Shown one piece after another: positions 1 through 5,862 of a DNA stretch of 5,882 nucleotides. Position 1 is the stretch's first letter. Each line of letters opens with the position of its first letter. Under the pieces are notes generated by a model. The model saw only the letters and a list, made by a program, of their open reading frames with translations. It searched no databases and was not told where the DNA came from. The position numbers were made by a program, and so were the translations under genes. This stretch comes from Bacteroidales bacterium UBA1223 (GTDB lineage Bacteria; Bacteroidota; Bacteroidia; Bacteroidales; P3): positions 1 to 5,882 of the forward strand of contig DBXB01000060.1 of assembly GCA_002309155.1 (NCBI GenBank), written 5' to 3'.

Positions 1-291
1 GACTTCGACACTCCCGCCGGTGAAGGTTTCGACGCTGTCAACGGCGGCATGAACGTGAGCATCTATCCTAACCCGACCACCAGCGCCACCACCATCGCTC
101 TCAGCGGTGTCAACGGCGAGGTCAGCATAACCATCGTCGACATGAACGGTCGCATCGTGATGAGCGACAGCATGTCTTGCGAGGGCGACTGCACCAAGAC
201 CATGGAGGTCTCCGGCCTGGCACAGGGTGCTTACTTCGTACGCCTCAACGGCGACAATGTGAATATGGTCAAGAAACTTGTTGTGAAATAA
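1..291 (+). CDS. C-terminal fragment of a T9SS-secreted protein (type A sorting domain)
   Basis: The frame is open from the first base of the window and ends at TAA (289-291), so this is the last 96 residues of a longer protein. An internal ATG at 49 is not a convincing start because the frame continues upstream without a stop. The fragment shows the layout of the type IX secretion C-terminal sorting domain: a YPNP motif at residues 22-25, a strand with GEVSITIVDMNGRIV, then GLAQGAYFVRL, and a basic, hydrophobic end KKLVVK. In this family the domain directs the protein across the outer membrane and is usually removed as the protein is attached to the cell surface or released. The function of the mature protein cannot be told because its N-terminal part lies outside the window. 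A strong terminator follows about 20 bp after the stop. Confidence 0.88.
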   Translation, partial: DFDTPAGEGFDAVNGGMNVSIYPNPTTSATTIALSGVNGEVSITIVDMNGRIVMSDSMSCEGDCTKTMEVSGLAQGAYFVRLNGDNVNMVKKLVVK

Positions 292-310
292 GTTTCCCTA
301 ACATATCACT

Positions 311-345
311 AAAAAAGAGTCTCGCAATCGCGAGACTCTTTTTTT
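311..345. terminator. Bidirectional intrinsic terminator
   Basis: A perfect hairpin has arms GAGTCTCGC (317-325) and GCGAGACTC (330-338) around the loop AATC. It is flanked by A6 (311-316) and T7 (339-345), which extend the pairing. Either strand therefore reads as a GC stem followed by a U-tract. It can end the sorting-domain gene on + and the peptidase transcript arriving on - from 433. Confidence 0.9.
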
Positions 346-346
346 G

Positions 347-440
347 TTTCTAGAGTTTCTAGGTTTTCTAGGATATCTAGAGTTTCTAGGGCTTCTAGGT
401 TTTCTAGAATATCTAGAGTTTCTAGAGCTCTTCTAGAGGT
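347..440. repeat. CTAG 9-bp tandem array, left copy
   Basis: Ten CTAG cores start at 350, 359, 368, 377, 386, 395, 404, 413, 422 and 433. The first nine are spaced exactly 9 bp apart and the last step is 11 bp. The unit is roughly TTTCTAGRG with variation in the five bases after CTAG. A larger order is visible: spacers AGTTT, GTTTT, GATAT (27 bp from 350) recur as AGTTT, GGCTT, GTTTT, AATAT (36 bp from 377). The array fills the space between the terminator and the 3' end of the peptidase gene, and its last CTAG supplies that gene's stop codon. I do not recognise a named repeat family. Confidence 0.92.
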
Positions 441-1821
441 TCATTGTTTTCTCTATCTCTTCCACAGTCTTGGGAATGGGTTTGCCTAATACACGGCATC
501 CAGTGTCGGTGACAAGGATGTCATCCTCGATGCGGATTCCGCCGAAGTCTTTCCATTTCTCCAACTCGTCGAAGTTGATGTAGTCTTTGTTGGTTCCCTG
601 CTGACGCCATTGGTCGATAAGGGCGGGGATGAAATAACATCCGGGCTCGTCGGTGATGACAAAACCAGGTTGCAGACGTCGTCCACAACGCAGGCTGCCA
701 AGACCGAACTGGTCGCTGGGACGAGTCTCATCGTCATAACCAACATTAATCTGACCGTAGTTCTCCATGTCGTGTACGTCAAGACCCATCATGTGTCCCA
801 GACCGTGAGGCATCATCAGGCTGTGGGCTCCGTTGGCGACAATGTCGTCGATGTTGCCTTTCAAGATGCCTAGTTCTTTGTAGCCTTGGGCAAGGATGCG
901 GCTTGCCGCGGTGTGTACCTCTTGGTAGGTGATGCCAGGACGGGTTACACGGATGGCTTCCATATTGGCGGCAAGCACTATGTCATAGATGGCGCGCTGG
1001 CGATCGTTGAAGCGTCCGCCGACAGGCACCGAACGGGTGATGTCGCTGCAGTAGTTCATGGCGGTCTCGCAACCGGCGTCCATCACAAGCATACGTCCTT
1101 CCACGAGTTTGTTGTTGTGTCCGTGGTTGTGCAATGTCTCACCGTGGATTGTCATGATGACAGGGAAACTTACGGGGCCATTGCCTTTCCAGGCCTCTCC
1201 TTCCATGTATCCCACCAGTTCGTATTCGTAACGGTCTGGCATCGCCATCTTCATGGCTCCCACATGCATGTTGTATGCCGTGGCTATGGCTTTCTCTATC
1301 TCGGCAATCTCTTCCTCACTCTTGATGCTGCGCTGTTTGACACAGGCTTTGATGAGCTCCATGGAGGCGTAACGGGTCACAGCTTCATATTTTATGCCAA
1401 GAAGCATGCTCATCTGACGCATGTTGTCGGAACGGTAAGGGGGGAGATAATGAATCTTGCGGGCTTCGCCAACAGTCTTGGTGCAGAGTGTCTGCAGTGC
1501 TTTCAAGTCACCGCTGTTCTCCACACCTACGCTCGCAGCCAACTCTTTGACGCTGGGAAGCGGACCGGTCCAGATAATGTCGTCAATATCATAGTCGTTG
1601 GCAAAAATGTAGTCTTTGCCGTTGTCACAGTCCAGGACACCAACAAGGTCTTCTCTCTGCAGTCCGAAGAAATACAGGAATGTGCTGTCTTGACGGAACC
1701 AGTAGGTGTTGTCTGTGTAGTTGCAGGGCGCTTCATGGTTGCCCTGGATGATGATGAGTCCGTGTCCGACATCTTTGCGGAGCTGCTCACGGCGCTGAAT
1801 ATAAGTCTCTTTTTTAAACAT
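433..1821 (-). CDS. pepP: Aminopeptidase P family (Xaa-Pro aminopeptidase) metallopeptidase
   Basis: This 462-residue protein has an aminopeptidase P N-terminal domain (about residues 4-140) and a pita-bread M24 catalytic domain (about 170-440). Aminopeptidase P removes an N-terminal residue that precedes proline, using two metal ions, normally manganese. All five metal ligands are visible: D248 (MDAG), D260 (SDITR), H343 (HGLGHMMG), E392 (DEPGCYF) and E432 (RIEDD). The proton-shuttle histidines are H231 and H350 (LDVHD). The E392-E432 spacing of 40 is longer than in E. coli PepP and matches prolidase-like members, so strict dipeptide specificity is not excluded. No signal peptide is seen, so it should be cytoplasmic. 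The start ATG (1819-1821) follows an AT-rich leader with no Shine-Dalgarno sequence. The last codons are ATG AAC CTC TAG, with the stop in the left repeat array. Arrays of one family flank the gene on both sides. Confidence 0.93.
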   Translation of the reverse strand: MFKKETYIQRREQLRKDVGHGLIIIQGNHEAPCNYTDNTYWFRQDSTFLYFFGLQREDLVGVLDCDNGKDYIFANDYDIDDIIWTGPLPSVKELAASVGVENSGDLKALQTLCTKTVGEARKIHYLPPYRSDNMRQMSMLLGIKYEAVTRYASMELIKACVKQRSIKSEEEIAEIEKAIATAYNMHVGAMKMAMPDRYEYELVGYMEGEAWKGNGPVSFPVIMTIHGETLHNHGHNNKLVEGRMLVMDAGCETAMNYCSDITRSVPVGGRFNDRQRAIYDIVLAANMEAIRVTRPGITYQEVHTAASRILAQGYKELGILKGNIDDIVANGAHSLMMPHGLGHMMGLDVHDMENYGQINVGYDDETRPSDQFGLGSLRCGRRLQPGFVITDEPGCYFIPALIDQWRQQGTNKDYINFDELEKWKDFGGIRIEDDILVTDTGCRVLGKPIPKTVEEIEKTMNL

Positions 1822-1849
1822 AACTATATAATATTATTGTTGTTGTCAA

Positions 1850-1959
1850 TTTCTAGTTTTTCTAGATTTTCTAGAGCTTCTAGGGTTTCTAGGGTTTCTA
1901 GGGTTTCTAGGGTTTCTAGAGTTTCTAGAGTTTCTAGGGTTTCTAGAGCTTCTAGAGGT
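1850..1959. repeat. CTAG 9-bp tandem array, right copy
   Basis: Twelve CTAG cores start at 1853 and recur every 9 bp without exception to 1952. The five-base spacers are, in order, TTTTT, ATTTT, AGCTT, GGTTT four times, AGTTT twice, GGTTT, AGCTT and then AGGTA. The middle is nearly homogeneous and the edges are degenerate, as expected for a minisatellite growing from its centre. The orientation matches the left array, and both end in an AGCT-containing spacer followed by CTAGAGGT. It lies 29 bp upstream of the peptidase start, in the divergent gap shared with glutamine synthetase. By eye I found only two other CTAG sites in the window (870 and 5625). Confidence 0.94.
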
Positions 1960-1988
1960 AACGCTTATTTATCGTCTTTATTGTCATA

Positions 1989-2018
1989 AAAAATTAATTT
2001 TCAATTTTCAACTCTCAA
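1989..2018 (-). promoter_or_regulatory. Candidate promoter for the peptidase gene
   Basis: On the minus strand a TTG (complement of 2016-2018) lies 19 bp before TAATTTTT (complement of 1989-1996). This resembles the Bacteroidota pattern TTTG-N19-21-TAnnTTTG with one mismatch in the -7 box. Nothing better was found between 1822 and 2073 on this strand. If used, transcription would start near 1982 and the right CTAG array would fall inside a leader of about 160 nt. Confidence 0.3.
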
Positions 2019-2033
2019 TTCTCAATTTGTTTG

Positions 2034-2041
2034 TATCTTTG
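2034..2041 (+). promoter_or_regulatory. Glutamine synthetase promoter, -7 box
   Basis: TATCTTTG matches the Bacteroidota -7 consensus TAnnTTTG and lies 32 bp before the glutamine synthetase ATG, predicting a leader of roughly 25 nt. The -33 box is weak. In its place is a run of CAATT-containing repeats (2001-2027), including two adjacent CTCAATT copies at 2014-2027. These could bind a regulator, but that is only a guess. The same stretch overlaps the candidate minus-strand promoter. Confidence 0.75.
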
Positions 2042-2073
2042 CAACCCCCAAATTATTTTTAAATATTAAAGAA

Positions 2074-3579
2074 ATGAACGCAAATTCCTATAAATTAAAC
2101 CCTAACAGACTTGTCGCCTTCCTCCAAAAGCCGGCAAGCCAATTCACCCGCGACGACATTTTGCATGTTATCGAGGAGTTTGACATCCAGATGGTCAAGT
2201 TCCGCTATATGGCTCATGACGGACGCCTGAAATCCCTCAACTTCGTCATCAACAGCTATGACCATATCCGCGATGTGCTGACTTCTGGCGAGCGTGTCGA
2301 CGGCTCCAGCTTGTTCCCATTCCTTGAGGCAGGAAGCTCGGACCTCTATGTCATCCCCCGTTTCCGCACCGCTTTCATCGACCCCTTCGCTGATATTCCT
2401 ACACTGGATCTGCTGTGCAATTTCTATACCAAAGACGGCGAGCCTTTTGAGATGGCTCCTGAATATACCCTCCATAAGGCTGGCGAGGCGTTCCGTAAGG
2501 CTACTGGTGGTATGGAGTTCGAGGTGATGGGCGAGTTGGAATATTATGTCATCGCCGAGAAACAGGACTCCTATCTCCCTGCCGACCAGCGTGGCTATCA
2601 TGCCTCTATGCCCTTCTGCAAGTTCGAGGACTTCCGTGTCGAGGCTATGAAGCTCATTGCTGAAAGTGGCGGACTTATCAAATACGGCCATAGCGAGGTG
2701 GGCAACTTCACTGTCGGCGATACTATGTATGAACAGAACGAGATTGAGTTCCTCCCCACTTATCTGGAAGACGCCGCAGATCAGCTGGTCATCGCTAAAT
2801 GGATTATGCGTGAACTCGGTTACCAGTACGGAATCACCGTCACCTTCGCACCGAAAATCACTGTCGGCAAGGCTGGCAGCGGTATGCATATCCATACCCG
2901 CGTTAGCAAGGACGGCAAGAATATGTATGTCGGTGAGAACGGCTTGAGTGAGATAGCCCACAAGACTATTGCCGGCATCCTGAGCTTGGCTGGTTCTTTG
3001 ACCGCTTTCGGCGACACCAACCCGACGAGTTATTTCCGTCTGGTGCCCCATCAGGAGGCTCCTACAAATATCTGTTGGGGCGACCGCAACCGCAGTGCTA
3101 TGGTCCGTGTGCCTCTGGGATGGACCAAGGGTAGCGGAAACATGATGGCTCACTGCAATCCGTTGGAATCTGATGAACCCGTCGATTTCAGCTATAAACA
3201 GACTATTGAGCTCCGCACACCCGACGGAAGCGCCAACGTATATCTCCTGCTTGCCGGTATGACAGTGGCGGCGCGTCATGGTTTCGAGATGGAAAACGCT
3301 GTCCAGTATGCCAAGGATCGCTATGTCAGCGTGAATATCTTTGAACATGAGGATGTCCTCAACCGCCTCGACGTGCTTCCCGACAGCTGCGCCGCCAGCG
3401 CCGACCTGCTGGAACGCGACCGTGCCTTCTATGAGGAACAGGGTGTCTTCGCCCCGCAACTTATCGATGGTATCATCAATGACCTCCGCAAATTCAACGA
3501 CCGCAACCTCCGTGCCGAAATAGGTAACGACCCCGCCAAAACTCTTGAATTGGTTAAAACATTCATCCACTGCGGATAA
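2074..3579 (+). CDS. glnA: Glutamine synthetase, type I
   Basis: This 501-residue enzyme makes glutamine from glutamate, ammonia and ATP in the cytoplasm. The N-terminal beta-grasp region (about 35-125, with DGSSLFPFLEAGSSDLYVIP) is followed by the catalytic domain. Expected residues are present: E154 and E156 (GELEYY), E208 (GHSEVGN), E223 (QNEIEF), H272 (GSGMHIH), N339-R340 (DRNRSAMVRVP) and E379/R381 (IELRTPDGS). The length fits GSI rather than the roughly 730-residue GSIII also common in Bacteroidota. E208 and E223 are 15 residues apart, about 7 more than in the enterobacterial enzyme. The adenylylation tyrosine of GSI-beta enzymes aligns by eye with F423 (VNIFEHE), which argues against control by that modification. 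The start ATG follows an A-rich leader and the promoter at 2034. No terminator is obvious between this gene and the lipoprotein gene 81 bp downstream. Confidence 0.94.
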   Translation: MNANSYKLNPNRLVAFLQKPASQFTRDDILHVIEEFDIQMVKFRYMAHDGRLKSLNFVINSYDHIRDVLTSGERVDGSSLFPFLEAGSSDLYVIPRFRTAFIDPFADIPTLDLLCNFYTKDGEPFEMAPEYTLHKAGEAFRKATGGMEFEVMGELEYYVIAEKQDSYLPADQRGYHASMPFCKFEDFRVEAMKLIAESGGLIKYGHSEVGNFTVGDTMYEQNEIEFLPTYLEDAADQLVIAKWIMRELGYQYGITVTFAPKITVGKAGSGMHIHTRVSKDGKNMYVGENGLSEIAHKTIAGILSLAGSLTAFGDTNPTSYFRLVPHQEAPTNICWGDRNRSAMVRVPLGWTKGSGNMMAHCNPLESDEPVDFSYKQTIELRTPDGSANVYLLLAGMTVAARHGFEMENAVQYAKDRYVSVNIFEHEDVLNRLDVLPDSCAASADLLERDRAFYEEQGVFAPQLIDGIINDLRKFNDRNLRAEIGNDPAKTLELVKTFIHCG

Positions 3580-3660
3580 TTTTTGGGGTGGTTATACAAT
3601 ATTACAATTCTATATTCGTTATTCTCTAACAAAACTTTTTTCAATTAAAACAACCCAACA

Positions 3661-4068
3661 ATGAAAAGAATCATTTTTGCCGCCTTGATGGCTTTTGTAA
3701 TGATCGGCATGAGCGCCTGCTCAAATGACAAAGATCTCTCCGGTACCAGCTGGAAAGGCCATATACAGCAGTCTCAATATGTCACCATGGGCGATGAGAC
3801 TATCGTCTATACACTCGATGCTGATGTACTGATGTCCTTCACCACCGAGGAGGCGGGCAATACAAATGTCAAAGGTACGATGTCTATGGATGAAATGACA
3901 TTGCCCGTCAACGAAACCACCAGCTTTACCTATACCTATGACGGCGATGGCAACGGTACAATTACCACTACCGGCCAGAACGGCACCAACACCACTCCTT
4001 TCACCATTGACGGCGATAAGTTGACAATGACCGATGGAGGTCAGACCTTAGTGCTTACCAAACAATAA
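3661..4068 (+). CDS. Small secreted lipoprotein, first of a tandem pair
   Basis: This 135-residue protein has a lipoprotein signal: MKR, a hydrophobic stretch (about 4-16) and a lipobox ending in MSAC, with C20 as the lipidated residue. The sequence after the cysteine (SNDKD) is charged, loosely like the surface-export signal described for Bacteroidota lipoproteins. The mature part starts DLSGTSWKG and alternates polar and hydrophobic residues rich in Thr, with FTYTYDGDGNGTI and PFTIDGDKLTMTD near the end. This suggests an all-beta, lipocalin-like barrel, but no ligand or catalytic motif is visible and no function can be assigned. The next gene, 34 bp downstream, is a paralog and probably shares the transcript. 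A possible -7 box with one mismatch (TATATTCG, 3611-3618) precedes it without a well-placed -33 element. Confidence 0.87.
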   Translation: MKRIIFAALMAFVMIGMSACSNDKDLSGTSWKGHIQQSQYVTMGDETIVYTLDADVLMSFTTEEAGNTNVKGTMSMDEMTLPVNETTSFTYTYDGDGNGTITTTGQNGTNTTPFTIDGDKLTMTDGGQTLVLTKQ

Positions 4069-4102
4069 TTTTATAACTAACCTTTAATTAATCCTATTTA
4101 TT

Positions 4103-4468
4103 ATGAAAAAATTTATCTATGTTGCCTTGATGACTTTTGTTCTGATTGGCATGGGCTCCTGCTCAAAAGACAAAGACCTTACCGGAACCAAATGGGCTGC
4201 CTCTATCGTTGAAACAGAAGAGGGTTACACCATCACCGTTGACATGCTCCTCAGCTTCAACAGCGAGACCGCTGGTACTCTCACAGCTACCGCTTTGGGA
4301 TACACCTATTCTCAGGATTTCACCTATACCTATGACGGTAAAGGTGAAGGTACTCTGACTGCCAAAGATCCCGAATCAGGTATTGAGACAACAGAACCCT
4401 TTACCATCGATGGCGATAAACTTACCGTCAAAGAGGCTACGGGAGACATTGTTTTCACCAAACAGTAA
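4103..4468 (+). CDS. Small secreted lipoprotein, second of a tandem pair
   Basis: This 121-residue paralog of the preceding gene has a signal peptide ending in MGSC (C20 lipidated), followed by SKDKDLTGTKW. Similarity to its neighbour is highest in the signal peptide and first mature residues (CS-DKDL-GT-W) and at the C-terminus (FTYTYDG-G-GT, then PFTIDGDKLT and FTKQ). The middle is diverged and about 14 residues shorter. A 17-bp identical stretch (3928-3944 and 4322-4338) shows the relation at DNA level. The fold is probably the same small beta barrel, tethered to the outer membrane. The function is unknown. The gene ends 28 bp before a strong terminator. Confidence 0.87.
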   Translation: MKKFIYVALMTFVLIGMGSCSKDKDLTGTKWAASIVETEEGYTITVDMLLSFNSETAGTLTATALGYTYSQDFTYTYDGKGEGTLTAKDPESGIETTEPFTIDGDKLTVKEATGDIVFTKQ

Positions 4469-4496
4469 TAATAAGAGCTGGACTCTTACAAAGTGT

Positions 4497-4526
4497 GCCC
4501 CGGCGTTTCCCGCCGGGGCTTTTTTT
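4497..4526 (+). terminator. Intrinsic terminator after the lipoprotein pair
   Basis: A perfect 9-bp GC-rich stem, GCCCCGGCG (4497-4505) with CGCCGGGGC (4511-4519), encloses the loop TTTCC and is followed by T7 (4520-4526). It should end the lipoprotein transcript. It stops only 18 bp before the next ATG. Confidence 0.93.
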
Positions 4527-4544
4527 CGGAAACTGTTTCTAAGT

Positions 4545-5738
4545 ATGGCTTATTTGTTGGATGAGAATATCGTGGGGTTCCCCGACCCTGAATTGGCCGA
4601 CCCCGATGGTCTGGTCGCTGTGGGTGGCGGCATGTCTGTGACATGGCTGTACAACGCCTACCATTATGGCTTATTCCCTTGGTATCGCTATAAGGGTAAG
4701 CCGTATTGGTTCTCCCCCGATCCTCGTATGGTCCTCTTCCCGAAAGAGTTCCGCTGTTCAAAAAGCCTTGCCCGCAAGATACACTCGCCTCGTTTCGAGA
4801 CCCGTATCGATACCTGTTTCAGAGAGGTGGTAGAGTGTTGTGCCTCCGTCAAAAGAAAGGAAGAGGGTACATGGATAGATTCTGAATTTGTAGATGCCTA
4901 TTGCCGGCTGCACGATGTCGGCGTGGCTCACTCTTTCGAGACTTTCCTCGATGGAAAGCTGGTGGGGGGTCTCTATGGTGTTGGAATAGCCGACTATTTC
5001 TGTGGCGAATCGATGTTCCACACCGTCTCCGACGCTTCAAAGATAGCTTTCGCGCGTATGGTGGAATTCGCTCTGATGCACCGCACCCGCTTTATAGACG
5101 CTCAGATGTATACCGATCATCTCGCCTCCCTGGGAGCCCGTGAGATACCCCGACATGAATTCCTTCAATTGCTTGAAAACAAAAATATCGACCGCTCATA
5201 TTTCGGACGTTGGCGCAACAACAGCGTGGTACTGCTGTTGGGTGGCAATCAGGGTGATCGGATTAGTCTGTTGCTGAAAGCTGTCGGACAGATATCCCGT
5301 CGCATAGGTACTGTATTCGCAAAATCACCTATTTTCGAGACTGAACCATGGGGATTCGAGTCAGAACAGTCTTTCCTGAACATGGCTGTGGCGGTCGACA
5401 CCGACCTGAAACCTATGGAGGTGCTGAGAATAGCCCTCGATATTGAGAAGAAACTTGGAAGAGTACGGCCCGATGAGACTCAGGACAACAAAGACCCGCA
5501 ACCCAAGGAACGGCACTATTCTTCCCGTCCTATCGATATCGACCTGATTTTCTATAACAGCCAAGTTATGGATACTCCCGAACTGCAGATACCTCATCCG
5601 AGAATGCAGGACCGCCGCTTCGTACTAGAACCGTTACGTCATATTATCCCCGATTTTATTCACCCGAAATTGCATAAAACGATTGAGGAATTAGCCGAAG
5701 AATGCTCAGATAAGGGCGATGTGAAATGGTATTTTTGA
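4545..5738 (+). CDS. Fused leucyl/phenylalanyl-tRNA-protein transferase and HPPK (Aat-FolK)
   Basis: One 397-codon frame carries two enzymes. Residues 1 to about 215 are Aat, which adds Leu or Phe from tRNA to proteins with N-terminal Lys or Arg, marking them for ClpS/ClpAP. Visible motifs are FPDPELADPDGLVAVGG, YGLFPWY, WFSPDPR, GTWI (W110), GESMF (E155) and FIDAQM (D185) followed by DHLASLGAREIPRHEFL. Residues about 227-397 are HPPK, which pyrophosphorylates 6-hydroxymethyl-dihydropterin in folate synthesis: LLLGGNQGDR, ETEPWGF, GRVR (R306, R308), SSRPIDID (R328, metal ligands D331 and D333) and IPHPRMQDRRFVLEPL. Both domains look complete. The ATG at 4545 is chosen because the Aat family begins there; the frame is open 54 codons further upstream, but that extension runs through the lipoprotein gene and the terminator hairpin. 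A GTG at 5226 could restart translation at the HPPK domain. No promoter is visible in the 18 bp after the terminator. Confidence 0.92.
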   Translation: MAYLLDENIVGFPDPELADPDGLVAVGGGMSVTWLYNAYHYGLFPWYRYKGKPYWFSPDPRMVLFPKEFRCSKSLARKIHSPRFETRIDTCFREVVECCASVKRKEEGTWIDSEFVDAYCRLHDVGVAHSFETFLDGKLVGGLYGVGIADYFCGESMFHTVSDASKIAFARMVEFALMHRTRFIDAQMYTDHLASLGAREIPRHEFLQLLENKNIDRSYFGRWRNNSVVLLLGGNQGDRISLLLKAVGQISRRIGTVFAKSPIFETEPWGFESEQSFLNMAVAVDTDLKPMEVLRIALDIEKKLGRVRPDETQDNKDPQPKERHYSSRPIDIDLIFYNSQVMDTPELQIPHPRMQDRRFVLEPLRHIIPDFIHPKLHKTIEELAEECSDKGDVKWYF

Positions 5739-5788
5739 TGATTAATTCATTGAAATACAGGTGTAATATCTTTTATTGCAAAAATTAT

Positions 5789-5819
5789 TTTGCTGGATAA
5801 GAAAAATGTAGTACTTTTG
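5789..5819 (+). promoter_or_regulatory. Promoter of the ribosomal protein L21 gene
   Basis: TTTG (5789-5792) lies 19 bp before TACTTTTG (5812-5819), an exact fit to the Bacteroidota pattern TTTG-N19-21-TAnnTTTG. The expected start near 5826 gives a leader of about 37 nt, AT-rich and without a Shine-Dalgarno sequence. The -33 box sits in the right arm of a small inverted repeat, GCAAAA-N4-TTTTGC (5778-5793). Confidence 0.85.
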
Positions 5820-5862
5820 CACTCCATTTTGTGGATAATAAACAATCAATAAATAATTAAAA

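Noticed and set aside
1822..1850. Sigma-70-like TTGACA and TATATAG on the minus strand before the peptidase
   Set aside because: The spacing is about 13 bp, the -10-like box nearly touches the ATG, and Bacteroidota primary promoters use TTTG and TAnnTTTG boxes.
1850..1959. CRISPR array or telomere-like repeat
   Set aside because: Units are 9 bp with no unique spacers of CRISPR size. Resemblance of TTTCTAGGG to plant telomere repeats is superficial in a bacterial chromosome.
347..1959. Peptidase gene as a composite mobile element bounded by the arrays
   Set aside because: There is no transposase, no terminal inverted repeats and no target duplication, and the cargo is a housekeeping enzyme.
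886..1989. Long plus-strand frame with a Ser-Arg-Val repeat at its end
   Set aside because: It is antisense to the aminopeptidase gene, which has all catalytic residues. The SRV repeat is the 9-bp array read in three-base steps.
2095..3570. 491-codon minus-strand frame across glutamine synthetase
   Set aside because: It mirrors a clear glutamine synthetase frame and shows no family motif. Codon bias of the real gene keeps the opposite frame open.
3580..3660. Promoter before the first lipoprotein (TATATTCG at 3611-3618)
   Set aside because: One mismatch in the -7 box, and the nearest TTTG lies 25 bp upstream, too far for the usual spacing. Too weak to list as a feature.
4383..4544. N-terminal extension of the Aat-HPPK frame
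   Set aside because: It overlaps the second lipoprotein gene and crosses a strong terminator hairpin. Aat homology starts at the ATG at 4545.
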